Assembly: GCF_020882245.1 (NCBI RefSeq)
Contig: NC_083597.1
Location: 48,152,152 to 48,216,151 of the forward strand
Source of the DNA: Rhopalosiphum padi
Taxonomy: Eukaryota > Arthropoda > Insecta > Hemiptera > Aphididae
Direction of reading: 5' to 3'
DNA: 64,000 bases
Positions 1 through 11,700 of this stretch are shown piece after piece. Each line of letters starts with the position of its first letter. Positions within the stretch are counted from its first letter, which is position 1. The notes beneath the pieces are model-generated. The model was given only the letters and a program-made list of their open reading frames with translations. It was not told the origin of the DNA and did no database searches. The position numbers and the translations under genes are program-made.

Positions 1-2692
1 GTCGTTTTATGTGCAGGGTTGAATGTGGTGGGACCTTTTACTAATTGAAAGTATAAGTCCGCGGACGTACAAAAACACTTGAGCTGTATTGTACGTGCGG
101 CATAATAGTCCGATGTGATATATTACGGGGTAGGTATTTGTTTTTAAGTCGTGTTAAATTGGCGTGGATTCCCCTGACCCGTGGCCAGAGATTATTTTTT
201 TCCACGCAGGGCTCTACACATTTTATACGATTATTGTACGAACTCGTCTGTAATGTCCGTGCTAAAAAAAAAAATAATAAAATGATGAAAATGAATGACG
301 CGTATCGTATTAACGTATTTGATTTATCAAAACATGTATCGTAATTATTTTATGTAGTCTTCATATTTTGGTTTAAAAATAAATAAAATCAAAAAAATGT
401 ACAACACATGTGATCACTAAAATATTATACATTGCTTGCGCGTAGTAAATAATCCAAAATTCTAACGATTCGTCGTCATTTATTACTCATATATTGTAAA
501 AGAAATCCAATATAAAGTGGACATTTTATTTTACTGGCAGCCGCCACACAAATCAACGAATGATTCATTTTAGTTAAAAAAAAAAAGACATGCCCTCCTT
601 ACGAATGAGATTTTTCGCTTGAAGTATAACCGTATATGATGAGATTTTTTTATTTTCGCCCGAGGTAAATTTCGTTGAGTATTTTCCGTAAGAAAAATTG
701 TTGGTTTTTCAGCTATATCGTTAAAGATATTTTCTCCCTCCCCGAGGCGTGGACGGTTAGAAATTTATGTCCTGGGTTAACGGTATTTTCGAGGTCTTAT
801 TTTCCGCTTTTTCTCTTTCGTAAAATACCCGTAGGTGTGGCAATGGATATAAAACACGTTTAGAATGGGATTAAAGACCCGTAGAGTCACCCAGTATTTT
901 GGACTGAATTACGTCGTCCAAGATAAGTACCAGCTCAACGACTCCGAGCAAACCAAAAAAAGAAACTTTTTTTTAGTTTTATATTAAACCAAATGCATAT
1001 ATATATATTTACGCATACAAAGCTGATGTAATTTCTGAAACAGACAGATTTCTCGGCTTATTATTTTTTTATAAACTACGCGCAATACGCTTTTATTAAA
1101 ATAATTTTTTTTTTTTACTGATATTCTCGACTTTATAAAGCCTTTTATCGGCAATTTCTGGAATATAAATACTCGTATAAAAATAAACCGATACAATATT
1201 ATTTTTTTAAGTTGTTAAGAATATGTTATAAAATTGACTGAAATTTAAAGATTAAAAATACGCTGCGTACTGATATTATTATTATTATTATTTATATTTT
1301 TAATTCTACTAGAAACGTTAAATCATTTTGAATGGAACAAGACTATCCTAGCATACCCACACGAAATTTATGATAAAAAATAATAATAAATACTTCAAAT
1401 ACGGCGAACTTACGGCTGTACATTTTGGACAAAATAAATTTATAAAATGAAATCAATTTCACAGACATGGTTATTCAATTAAATGTTTTAAAAGAAATAA
1501 TAATAATATTGATAAAAAGTGGAATGTATTAAAAACCTAGTGGTATGGAATAATGTTTTCATTGTTATAATACCGATGATGCTGCTGCTGCTACTGCTAA
1601 CAGACCGAATCCCTCGGCGTCGGGCGAATAATAATAACTTCCTATGGAGACTTACCCCGTCGGAACACAGCGACGGCGCATTTGAATTGCTAATTGACTT
1701 CGCTTTGCCACGGCTGCTGTATATATGTTTTATAGCTCTGCTCAATTTATTGCCGATGGCAGCGGGGAGTATAGTTATACTGCGCTTTCATCTTCTCCGA
1801 TGATCCATTTGGACGCGTATGTTATATAGGTAACAGGAATAGTTCATTTAGACACCGATTTCGTGCGCGATCGGTCACCGGTTGTACGATAAACGCATCA
1901 GTATGTAGATTTGGGCACATAATATTCTAGAAAGTTATTTTATCTTATTATTGGATTCATTAATGTCTAACAGATTGATAAAAAAAAAAAACTATAAAAT
2001 ATAACTATTCAAATATTTATAAATTAATATGTATAAAAAATACTAAAATATTTAATCACTTGATTTTGATTAATATACGATGGCCATTTTAATTGATTAG
2101 TATAAAAATAAAACCGGAATTCAGTAATACAAACCAATTGTATTATGTTGTCGACTTACACTTAAAAATGAGTTATCTTCTACTCGTATAATTTTATATA
2201 TTGTTTTATAATAACGTATATAATATTATTCATAATTTGTTTACCTCTATTTTAATAACACGATTTATTTATTTATGTTTGTAAGTATAAATATTTATTA
2301 AATTTTACGAGAGAAATACGTAATTAGTAAAATTATTTATTTATCTATTTGAATGTTGTATTGTATATTTTATATCGTTGGTATATTATGTACTAATGTC
2401 TAATTGTATTTTAAAAAAATGTTATGAAATATTCAATTACTAAAATTTAATTTAGTTATCTTCTTAACCTAATCTATTTTCTTACACACGATTCTTAAGA
2501 CAATTCTATTCTTCGATATTCAATATTCTAAAATTGTACGTTCTATAACATGATTTTCTAAAAAAAAATGCTCCTTTGATACCAGGTAGATGGTAGATTG
2601 GAGAATAAAATACACACAAAGAATGTTCTCCGTTTGAAAACCGTGGCTATCTCTGGATCTAAGCTTCGTTTCTCTTTCTAATTCTATGTCTG
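1..2692. other. AT-rich non-coding stretch
   Basis: I find no exon here with convincing coding character and splice sites. There are many A and T runs and short palindromes of the aataatatt kind. The part near 560-960 is somewhat richer in G and C and holds a 40-codon ORF (865-987), treated as a finding only. The stretch could be intergenic or part of a long intron. Confidence 0.5.
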
Positions 2693-2760
2693 TCGCTCGC
2701 TTTCTCTCTCTTTCTCTCTCACTCTCTCTCACTCTCTCTCTCTTTCGCTCACTTTTTCTG
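2693..2760. repeat. Polypyrimidine CT-rich tract
   Basis: Almost pure C and T on the plus strand, made of tctctc and actctctctc blocks over about 68 bases. It is an imperfect CT microsatellite. Such tracts can adopt triplex (H-DNA) structure and in insects can bind GAGA-type factors on the GA strand. That role is inference. It lies just upstream of a GC-richer island that holds the candidate exon at 3060. Confidence 0.8.
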
Positions 2761-3059
2761 TGTTTTGTTATAAAGATGTTCTGTGGCGCCCGAGGGATTA
2801 TATTGTCCCCGCCAAAATTACTTTTGCTATTGCAAAACGCGCGATTCGCATAGCTTCGATACGACGGTCCGGACCGATTGGGATTCGAGGAGTTGACATA
2901 AAATTCAAATTAACTCGAATAACAATATAATATTATGTGCTCTGGTATAATAATAGTATTATGAACACGCGCAGAAGACAAATGGCATCTCGTTTTTGAA
3001 ACGACGCCAAATCACCGACGATCCATCGCCAGAAGTGCATTTAATATCAGCTCGACACC

Positions 3060-3134
3060 ATGGACCAGTTAATTTTGTATATTTTCTCGATAATCGAACG
3101 CGTTTTCAAAGAAAATAAATCGATGTACCAACTA
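3060..3134 (+). CDS. Candidate short first coding exon, unconfirmed
   Basis: The ATG lies in the context gacaccATGGac, close to the animal start consensus, and is followed by 25 open codons beginning MDQLILYIFS. The codons end at a good donor, CTA|GTAAGG, in phase 0. Upstream (about 2760-3059) is a GC-richer island that would suit a 5' UTR or promoter. I do not recognise the peptide, and a short open stretch beside a donor can occur by chance. No downstream exon could be matched within the window. Confidence 0.2.
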
Positions 3135-6100
3135 GTAAGGCACGTGCAATATCATTATATTATTATTGCGTTATAACGGTATACCAATAATAATATTATT
3201 TTACAATTTTTGATAAAAAAAAAATACTATGTAATTTTAAATAATTTCGACGTTTTAATTTTATATTTTTACAACTACATTATATTGCGCGATATTTTCG
3301 GTAGTAATCGTTTTGTTTTTGCACTGAAAACTCATCATGCGGACGGACACGGATAAAAGCCATAAATAATTCGCATCGACTGCGAAATCGTTAGCCACGT
3401 TTTACGCTAGACCGTAATAATATTAGTTGATACGATGTTGTCAAGTAATGCCGGTACTCCGAAGGTAATATAACTGCAATGGTAAGATAGGTAGATTGTT
3501 GAAATCGTAAAGGGATGCGTAGATAACGAATTGAATTCACAAACGTCAGAGATGCTTGTAAAAGACAAGTAGGTAGCGGTATACGTTATGTATACCCATT
3601 GGGAATTTGTTGAGTACCCATACACATCCGACGATAGTTTTTCTTTGTAAAATCTCCATCGAGTTGCCGCGATCAGTTTGGTATTAATATTATTATCCTC
3701 ATTTTGTTTGTTTTACTAGAAATGGTATAAACGCTGCACAATAAATCGTTTATGCGATGGCACAGAATATACATATACCTATATACTCAATTTATTGTAT
3801 TAACATGATTGCAATCACATGCGAATTCATCGTAATAATCGTCGGCAGAGTTAGATTAAATTCCTTCAAAGTTTCAGAACTGACATCAAAGTCGCCATCG
3901 CACTAGCAGATCGGTTAGGCCTACAGTTGGTCTTACTACGATATTATTCTATCTTTCACAAACCGTCCCAAAGTCGGTTTCTGTCGTATACCTACGTGGT
4001 TTAATTATTGTTTTTCGCATATGGGTTTTAATGCTTAATCTATATGGTTATAAATACGGAATTAATGTTTCCGGGCTTACATTAATTTTAGAGAGATAAA
4101 ATAGCAATATTACATATCGTAATATGATAATATTAACACATTAATTAAATAAGTTCAATTATTTTTTTTTAATAAAAAACAAATAAAATAACTATGAAAC
4201 TTTCGGATTATTGTTATATGTTCAATATTAGAGTTTCTCGGCACACGTTTCAAGTTAGAATGCATCATTTGATTTGTATAAGCAATGTAATCAAAAGTGT
4301 TGTAAAATCACACAAATTATCAGAAATAACTACCAATTCATACCAATTTATATTATTATAAAGAATGTTTTCAATATTTCTGTAAACATTTATAGATATG
4401 TTTCGTTTGAGTTTTGCCGTTGCGAGCGTTTTCTGAAAATTTCAAAAATCGTGTTACATATCGAAAAGAAGTTTCGGGGGACGAACATTCTTGAGGTAAA
4501 TACGTTAGTAGTACGTCAGTATGTTAAAAATTAAATAGCTATACGTGCTTTAAAGGCTGGTACACCAAGTCACGCATAAAAAATTGATCGTACTTTGTAA
4601 TAAATAGTAATATTTACGATGTTAGCTTTAAGTCTATGATAAATAAACTTTTTTATTTTTTTTTATTTTTAGCTACCTATAGCCTCGGATAAAGACAAAT
4701 TCAGTTCAATAATCGTATCGCTATCAGTATAGTTTAAAAATGTAGGTATCGCCATCCACGGAGTATCGTAATGATTAGTTATTTCGTGGATTCAAAGTTA
4801 ACTGTATAAAAAAAACTTACCCACTCGAACATATTCATCTATACTTGAAAGGGCTTTTGAAGTGATTTTTAAATCGCGTACCAGTGTCTTCTCTATAGTT
4901 ATGCATGCGATTACAATTATGGCCGAAGAATACACATCACTACTTAATTGTTTATGAACAATATGATACTCGTTACTCGTATACATTTTATTGAAATAGT
5001 TCTTTATATATATAAATATATAGCCTGTAATAATATATATAATAATTAATTAAATGAAATACCGTATTATTTGTTTTTTTTAACCATACTTATAACAGCG
5101 TTTATAATTTAATTATTATTTCAAAATTTATTTTTTATTTATTTTACATCAACAGTTTATTATTCCAATATACATTTTCGCATGTTCAAATTACATTTAG
5201 CTGCAATAGAATCCCATCCCTACGGGTACCCACGTTAATAGCATAATTTTCCAAAAGCAATTCTCCCCAAGCTCCTATATTTTATATTTACGTTCTACAT
5301 ACATATCGCTTATATTTATAATTTATATCTAAAATAAGTAATTACAATGTTTTTTAATTAATACAAATCTAAAATTTTATACTTCTTACAAATGTTAAAA
5401 ATTATGTAGAAAAAAGATTCTAGGAAATAAATTATAATTGTCTCCACAGAATTATGCTGAAAAATAAAACAGTTAATATATTTTAAAAACCAGAGGAGTC
5501 ACCAATATTTAGTATTCAAATTTGTTATCTATCTGGACGCCCTTTTAAATTTTTTCTATTTCTTAGTCGGTGGGACAATAGCTTTCGTCTATTTCTTTAT
5601 AAAACCTAATTCTAAAAAACGAAACAAAATAAACGTGAGCACTCAGCATCATACTCCATGCCATTCACTGCAGTTTTTTCTCTTCGTCCTCTCACTACTC
5701 CCAAACCAATTTCAAAAAACGCACCTTTCAAATGCTAAGAAGAAAGTACGTCACCAAATATCTTTTATAGTTTGTTTTTGCGATACATTTAATCTTATTC
5801 CCCTATATGTAATATGTAACACGCACACATGCATCATACCGTTGGCTGGCGGATGGCGGTGAAATGACAATAAAAGTGAAGATGATATTAATACAGGATC
5901 TTCTAGCTACACTGGGACACTTTTGACAGCAAGCACAGCCATTACTAACATGACGTATTTTCGCTGAAAACGATGGAATTACGGCCGAATTGCTGATATA
6001 GTTATACACCAACATTGTCGAAAAACAGTAGTTCTATATGTATTACGGTTGCGAGCATTAGACACAGTATTACGATCTACCTATACCGCTCAAATATTAA

Positions 6101-6599
6101 CTACCTATTCTTCTTAGTCGTTACACAAACTACACGATATCTATAGTACAATACGCGCGTGTGTGTGTTCTCCTAATCTTCTTATTTCGTAGCAATCGAA
6201 ACCACCCTTATGGAACATCATTAAATTTAAAGTATGTGAATTAAAAATGCCGGTACAAATAGGTCAAAGGAGTGTTTACTCGAAGATATATATATATATA
6301 ATAGTATGGATGTCTGTCTGTGCTGTATAGTTGTAATATGTTATTCTCATAAAAATACAATACAAACGCAAGATAATTGTATTGCTCTCAAAAAAGATTC
6401 GATTTCAAATGGCGATATAATGTTTGTTTTTTAAATGTTCACGCGAAATAAAAATACAACGAGTAATTAGTTGCTATCGATTACAGTAAATATATTTATG
6501 CTATATTATATACCTCTATGTATAGCGTTTTGAAAAATAAGCTCGTAAATTCAAATTAAATATCTTAGATGTATCTAAAACTATAAATCATAATAAAAA
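3135..6599. other. AT-rich stretch with no supported gene
   Basis: Only short ORFs without splice support or coding character. Contains short TA runs (for example near 5005-5045 and 6288-6301) and no recognisable RNA gene. If the candidate exon ending at 3134 is real, this would be intron. Confidence 0.5.
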
Positions 6600-6788
6600 C
6601 AATTTTTTTTTTTTTTAAAGGCGGGCATGTAGGTTATGTTGCGCTCTGCTGTACGATTATAGATCTCAAGTAAGTCATTTTAGTGGATGTGTTGAATTTC
6701 AATTCAATGATATGTTATAATTATATACGAAAAACGATTTTGAGCAAAGACGGTAGTCTATCAAACTATTATATTACCAAGAATATTT

Positions 6789-7494
6789 CGCACCCCTAGA
6801 ACAAGATTGTCACAACTCAAAATTCATCAATTTTGAGTTATGACTACTATTAAATAGAAAAAAAATAAAATAAAATGCAAGAACACGATATGCCACATTC
6901 AATATAATTTTTTATTCAGCCACTATATATATATGTGAGTATTGAATTATTTAAATTTTAACTAATTTTCAATGCAAGAGAACCATATTTACTTTATGAC
7001 AATATACTTATTTTAATTTATTTATCACTGAAATCAAAATTCGAGACTGCCTTATTTCGACTTGCGTTCTTGCACTAAATAAAAACTAATAATTATCGTA
7101 TAATATGTTGAGTGCAAAACAACAATATTTAGAGATGTGGCAGTATTGCATTTTATAATTATTTGTAATAGTGCAGTCAAAACACGAAATATGACTGCCT
7201 TGTATTTATAAATAGAATAGCTTTTTGTTTTGCAATACAGTCATATTTTAAAATATGGCGGTCTTGCATTTACTTAAAAATTTGTAAATGGCCACAAGTC
7301 TAAATTTTGGGGTTTAAGAGTGAATTTCATAATATTTGTAAAATTAATATTGTAAAGTATGATTGCAAGTATTCATGTGTTTAATTTCAAACGCATAAGT
7401 AAAAACTCATTAAAATATCTTAAGTCCAAACTTAAAATCGATTTTTTTCAAAACTATAAGTTGTGAGATGTGGCAGTTTTGTTCTAGGGGTGCG
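6789..7494. mobile_element. MITE-like element with TIRs and subterminal repeats
   Basis: The left end reads CGCACCCCTAGAACA and the right end is its exact reverse complement, TGTTCTAGGGGTGCG. The match continues imperfectly inward through the cagt..tg..cacatctc region. The element is 706 bp with no meaningful ORF, so it is non-autonomous. Inside are several copies of a motif like gatgtggcagtattgca (7134, 7253 and 7468, and in reverse at 6876 and about 7044), a pattern of subterminal repeats known from hAT and similar DNA transposons. The flanks share only TT, so target-site duplication length and superfamily remain open. Confidence 0.75.
7231..7268. repeat. Imperfect palindrome inside the TIR element
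   Basis: A 38-bp inverted repeat running from tgcaatacagtcatatttta to its near complement ending tcttgca, with 19-bp arms and a central attttaaaat. It is formed by two copies of the element's internal motif in opposite orientation. Confidence 0.7.
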
Positions 7495-8708
7495 TTCATG
7501 TTATATTTTTTAGTATAACTATTAGTGAAGTTATTTATTTTTATAATATTAGTTTTGAGTAAAATTCTTGTTTTTGCTTAATTAAAGATTCTGAGCAAAG
7601 CAATAATAAAGATGATTTATGTTCTTTTTTGTACATATATATATATATGATAAGAAGTCAAAAATGTTACATTTTTCACCTTTGAAGATGGTTTTAGATA
7701 GAAAATTGGATTCAACTCATACTTTAAATAAGTAACATACTAAAAATTCTCAGTATTTTTCCAAAACCTAGGAATACTGAAAAATTTTACGCAAAAATAG
7801 TTTTTAAGAAAATCGATTTTACTTCTTTTTTTTAACACAACAAAAACGAAACAAAGGCGTCCAAAAAAATTTGTCAACAGGGAGGAGGATAAAAATAATT
7901 TATTTTTTAATTTTTGTTTCATTGTCTGATTAGTCATAAAGTATTGTTCGTGACATATTTTCGCTCATATAAGTAGCGAACGTAAAAATTAAATTATTAA
8001 TTATGTGTAGATAGTTAGAACTTAAGCATACAGCATTAATTTTAATTAATTAATGTGTTGTTTTAAGTAACAAATCCAGTTTTCTTTAATTAATAAGATG
8101 TTACCATTTATTTGATAATTTTAGGTTATTTATAGAATTAATTGTTTCTAGCTTCTATAAAAAAAATATAGAACTACCAAACATATTTAGAAATAACTTA
8201 TTTGTTTTTATTAAATACTAATTACTAAACATTATCATAACCACTCACTAGGACACTAGGTATCCTCATACATTACATTAAAACAGTAGATTTTAATAAA
8301 AAAATTTCAATATTTCAATATTTTTAGAATTATTATAAAAACAGTAAAAACGATAAATATAATTATCAATCACTGGTGAGAATTCGGCCATTGATACTAC
8401 ATATTCGAAACTATATTGTACCTATTCCAATCTATAAACATTAATTATTTTTAGCAAAAAAGTAAAAACTTGGTTAACAATGCACTTGGCCCTATCACTA
8501 TACATGCCATAAATTTATAAAAGCAACATTTTGTAGTTCTAATGTTCATAACCGAGTGTAATAAAAATCATTTAATAACGAAAAAAATGTTTTTTTTTAA
8601 TTTAAAAAATATTTATTTTGTGATATTTTATATCACATAATGGTTATGATAATTGACTCAGAAAAAATCCAACGAATTGGGAAATTGCCTTTATTTTAAT
8701 TACAATAA

Positions 8709-8722
8709 CCCCCCCCCCCCCC
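8709..8722. repeat. C14 homopolymer followed by CA repeat
   Basis: Fourteen consecutive C on the plus strand followed directly by aacacacacac. A run of C this long stands out in such an AT-rich background. It may be length-variable. Confidence 0.9.
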
Positions 8723-11700
8723 AACACACACACTCTGTTGACATCCTTGAAAGGAATATTAGGTACTTATGTTTCACATAAATATTTAAAATTTCTAAAT
8801 ATTCATAGTATTATGATTAATTTCTAAACATCGATTTGAAAATATTTGTACTCTTTTTAAACTATTTATAAACATTTGAAATTTTCAATTTTATTTATTT
8901 TTTATAAATATTGATGAAAAATTCTTCACTTTGTAAAAATGCTAGAAAGTTGAAAACAAAATCCCTCATGAGTTGTTTTTATAACTATATAAAAATATTT
9001 AAAATACATAGATCCAAATTTATGACACAAAAAACACACATATTATTGTAAAATCTATACATTAATCATTTCGCTCAGACGTTAATAATATAAATTAATT
9101 TAAAATGATCACACTTTTAACATTTAACACTTACCAAAATGATTGTGCTTAAATCCAATTCACCCGAAAATGATTAAAATGAGTATACTTGAATTCATTT
9201 CTTTGTCAAGTTTACGTGGTTCTTTGAATACGTCTTTTAAACTACGTGGAAAGTAAAAAAATATTTCTTAAGTACACCATCTGTATTAAATTTTCAATCG
9301 ACTGATACATGCAACTTTTTGACCTTATTTTTTATTTTCTCGAAACGTGTTTCTAAAAAGAATCACATAATTGTAAAATAAATAGCTCTGAATCGATTTT
9401 CTCAAAAATACAGTTTAAATTTAAAGTCAAATAATAAATAAGAGACATTTTTTTTTATAAAATATTGTAAGCTTAAACTATAATAGTAAATAATTGATTT
9501 ATTTAGTTTGATTTCATTGTTATCTTCAGATTTAAATTATCAAATTGATGTGTATGTATTTTTATGATTTTTGTTATTTAAATACTTCGTTCAAATTTTG
9601 AATAATATTTTATTTAGAAGAACATTGTAACTCTCAATAAACATTTTACGTTTCTGATTATTTTTTAATTTTATTAGTATGGTAAATATCAAGTGTGTAC
9701 ATATTGGACATATTATTATAATGACTTAATATTGTTGTTACGCATTTACTATAACAATATATTTGTAATGATTTTTCTAAGTATTTTATAAATTAGCCAA
9801 ATAATAAAGAAATACATTTTAAGAACTAAATATGTTAGTTTTCTACTTCATATTTTAATAACTGTTATATATATTAACATTGTTGTACCTATCAGATAGG
9901 AATACTAGATGAGTTTAATATTTTACTGATTGTTGCTTAATTTCATCAATATTTCTGTACGCGAAAACATATTGTGACCACTATCGATGGTGATAAATAT
10001 ATTCTAATTACTTGGAGCCTATATTATATCGCCAGCCTTATAAAAAGTACTTCAATTCTGAAAGGATATGAAATTCGGAACGCATTAATAACTTTAAAAT
10101 GTTTGTAATAAAAAAATTCTTACCTTTTGTAAGACTGGGTACTAACTCTTATTCAGGTCAAAACTTGAGATTATAATACAGAATTAATGTTGAAGTATGA
10201 TATCTACTTAAACCCTATGTCGACATGTCGAATACAACTTACGGTATAATTTAAATCGAAAACAATAAATTAAAATGCAGATTCATAAATATTTATATAA
10301 CAATACAATAATATTACAAATGCTTGTGAATAGCTCAGATTTAAATTATATATTATATAATATAAACTTGTTTTTTTTTTTATAAAGAAATAGTTTTAAA
10401 TTATTTGTATCAGTTACATAACTGGAATACAGCAAAACATCCAGTACACAATATATCAAAACATCATAAAGTTTAAATAAATTAAACTTTATTTTGATTT
10501 TGATAGGTATATTTACGTACTAAACAGAGCTAAGCCCAGATAACTACATTTTTGTGTAGATAAAGATAAAGATTATTAAAGTATATTATTATTATATAAT
10601 TTAGTTTATTTATTATTTTTTTTTGCATTTAAATCATACTATTACATTTTCCCAGTATTCTATGTAAACTATTATGTAGTTAACCCGTTACCATAATATA
10701 CAAATAGATGAAAATCTACAATTACTCCATCGTAGGCTAGGTTGGTTAGGTGGTTAGGGACTAGTGAAATCAGAGACAATATTATTTAATTTAGTAAATA
10801 ACAAGAAAATTCTGAACGTAGTCCACGCGGAATACGACAAAAGTGTACCTTTATTCAAGTACCTATTTTACTAAAAGGTATCATGGTACTATCTCAAGTA
10901 ACTAAGCAACAATTATATCAGTGGAAAATTCTTTGGGAATTCTAAGCATTTACCACACCTTTGAGAATAAAAATACAAACATTATTTTATCACCAATATT
11001 TTGAATTTAAAAAAGTAATAATGATTTATCTATTTATATTATACTTATCTGTGCTTACTGTTTATGATGAATAATTTATCGTAACCTCTACTACCGACAG
11101 AGCATGCGATCGCTGTGTGCTCCAACTATACACCACTTTTTATCGCTGTGCAATACCAGATATCCCCAAAACCTGCTCCACTAGCAGCCGTGATATTAAC
11201 CATCCAAGGCATGCCTCATTCAGTTTCAGATTCGTCAATGATTTCAGACTTATATTATTTTTGTTCGATTGTATTATAACTTGTTTTCGTGTTGGTTTGT
11301 TTTACTATTTTTTATACTATTTATTTTTAGTAGATACTATAAGTTCCTATATTATAGAAAAAAAATGTGTTGGTAACTTATTTTAACTAACTCCATCAAA
11401 ATTATCAAATTGTTATAATAAATAAGACTAATTTCTGTATAGTTATCAATTAGTGATAAATAAAATAGAATTTATTAATTAATTGAAAGTAAAACCTTTG
11501 TTTTTAATATTTAATTTTAAAATACGTAGTGATCAGCATTCGCTATACTGCATAATATTATGTTGCATTCGATTATTCAGGTTATTAATGGCATAACAGT
11601 ATTTTTTTTTTTACTTTATTATTAGATTTATCTTGCTTTAAATATGTAAGAATTCACAAACAACCATTTGACTATTCTATCTTGGATTTATATTTAGTTG

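Larger units (their letters stand above)
6600..7960 (+). mobile_element. Decayed dispersed repeat, split by a TIR element
   Basis: The left part (about 6615-6788) and right part (about 7495-7960) read as one older repeat interrupted at 6789-7494. Modules include gattttgagcaaag (near 6739) and gattctgagcaaag (near 7588), and aaattttacgcaaaa followed by agaaaatcgattttac (about 7780-7825). A related module recurs at about 51150-51200. From memory, similar sequence is very common in aphid genomes. I see no intact ORF, so this would be a non-autonomous or decayed copy. A genome-wide search would settle the family and its ends. Confidence 0.4.
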
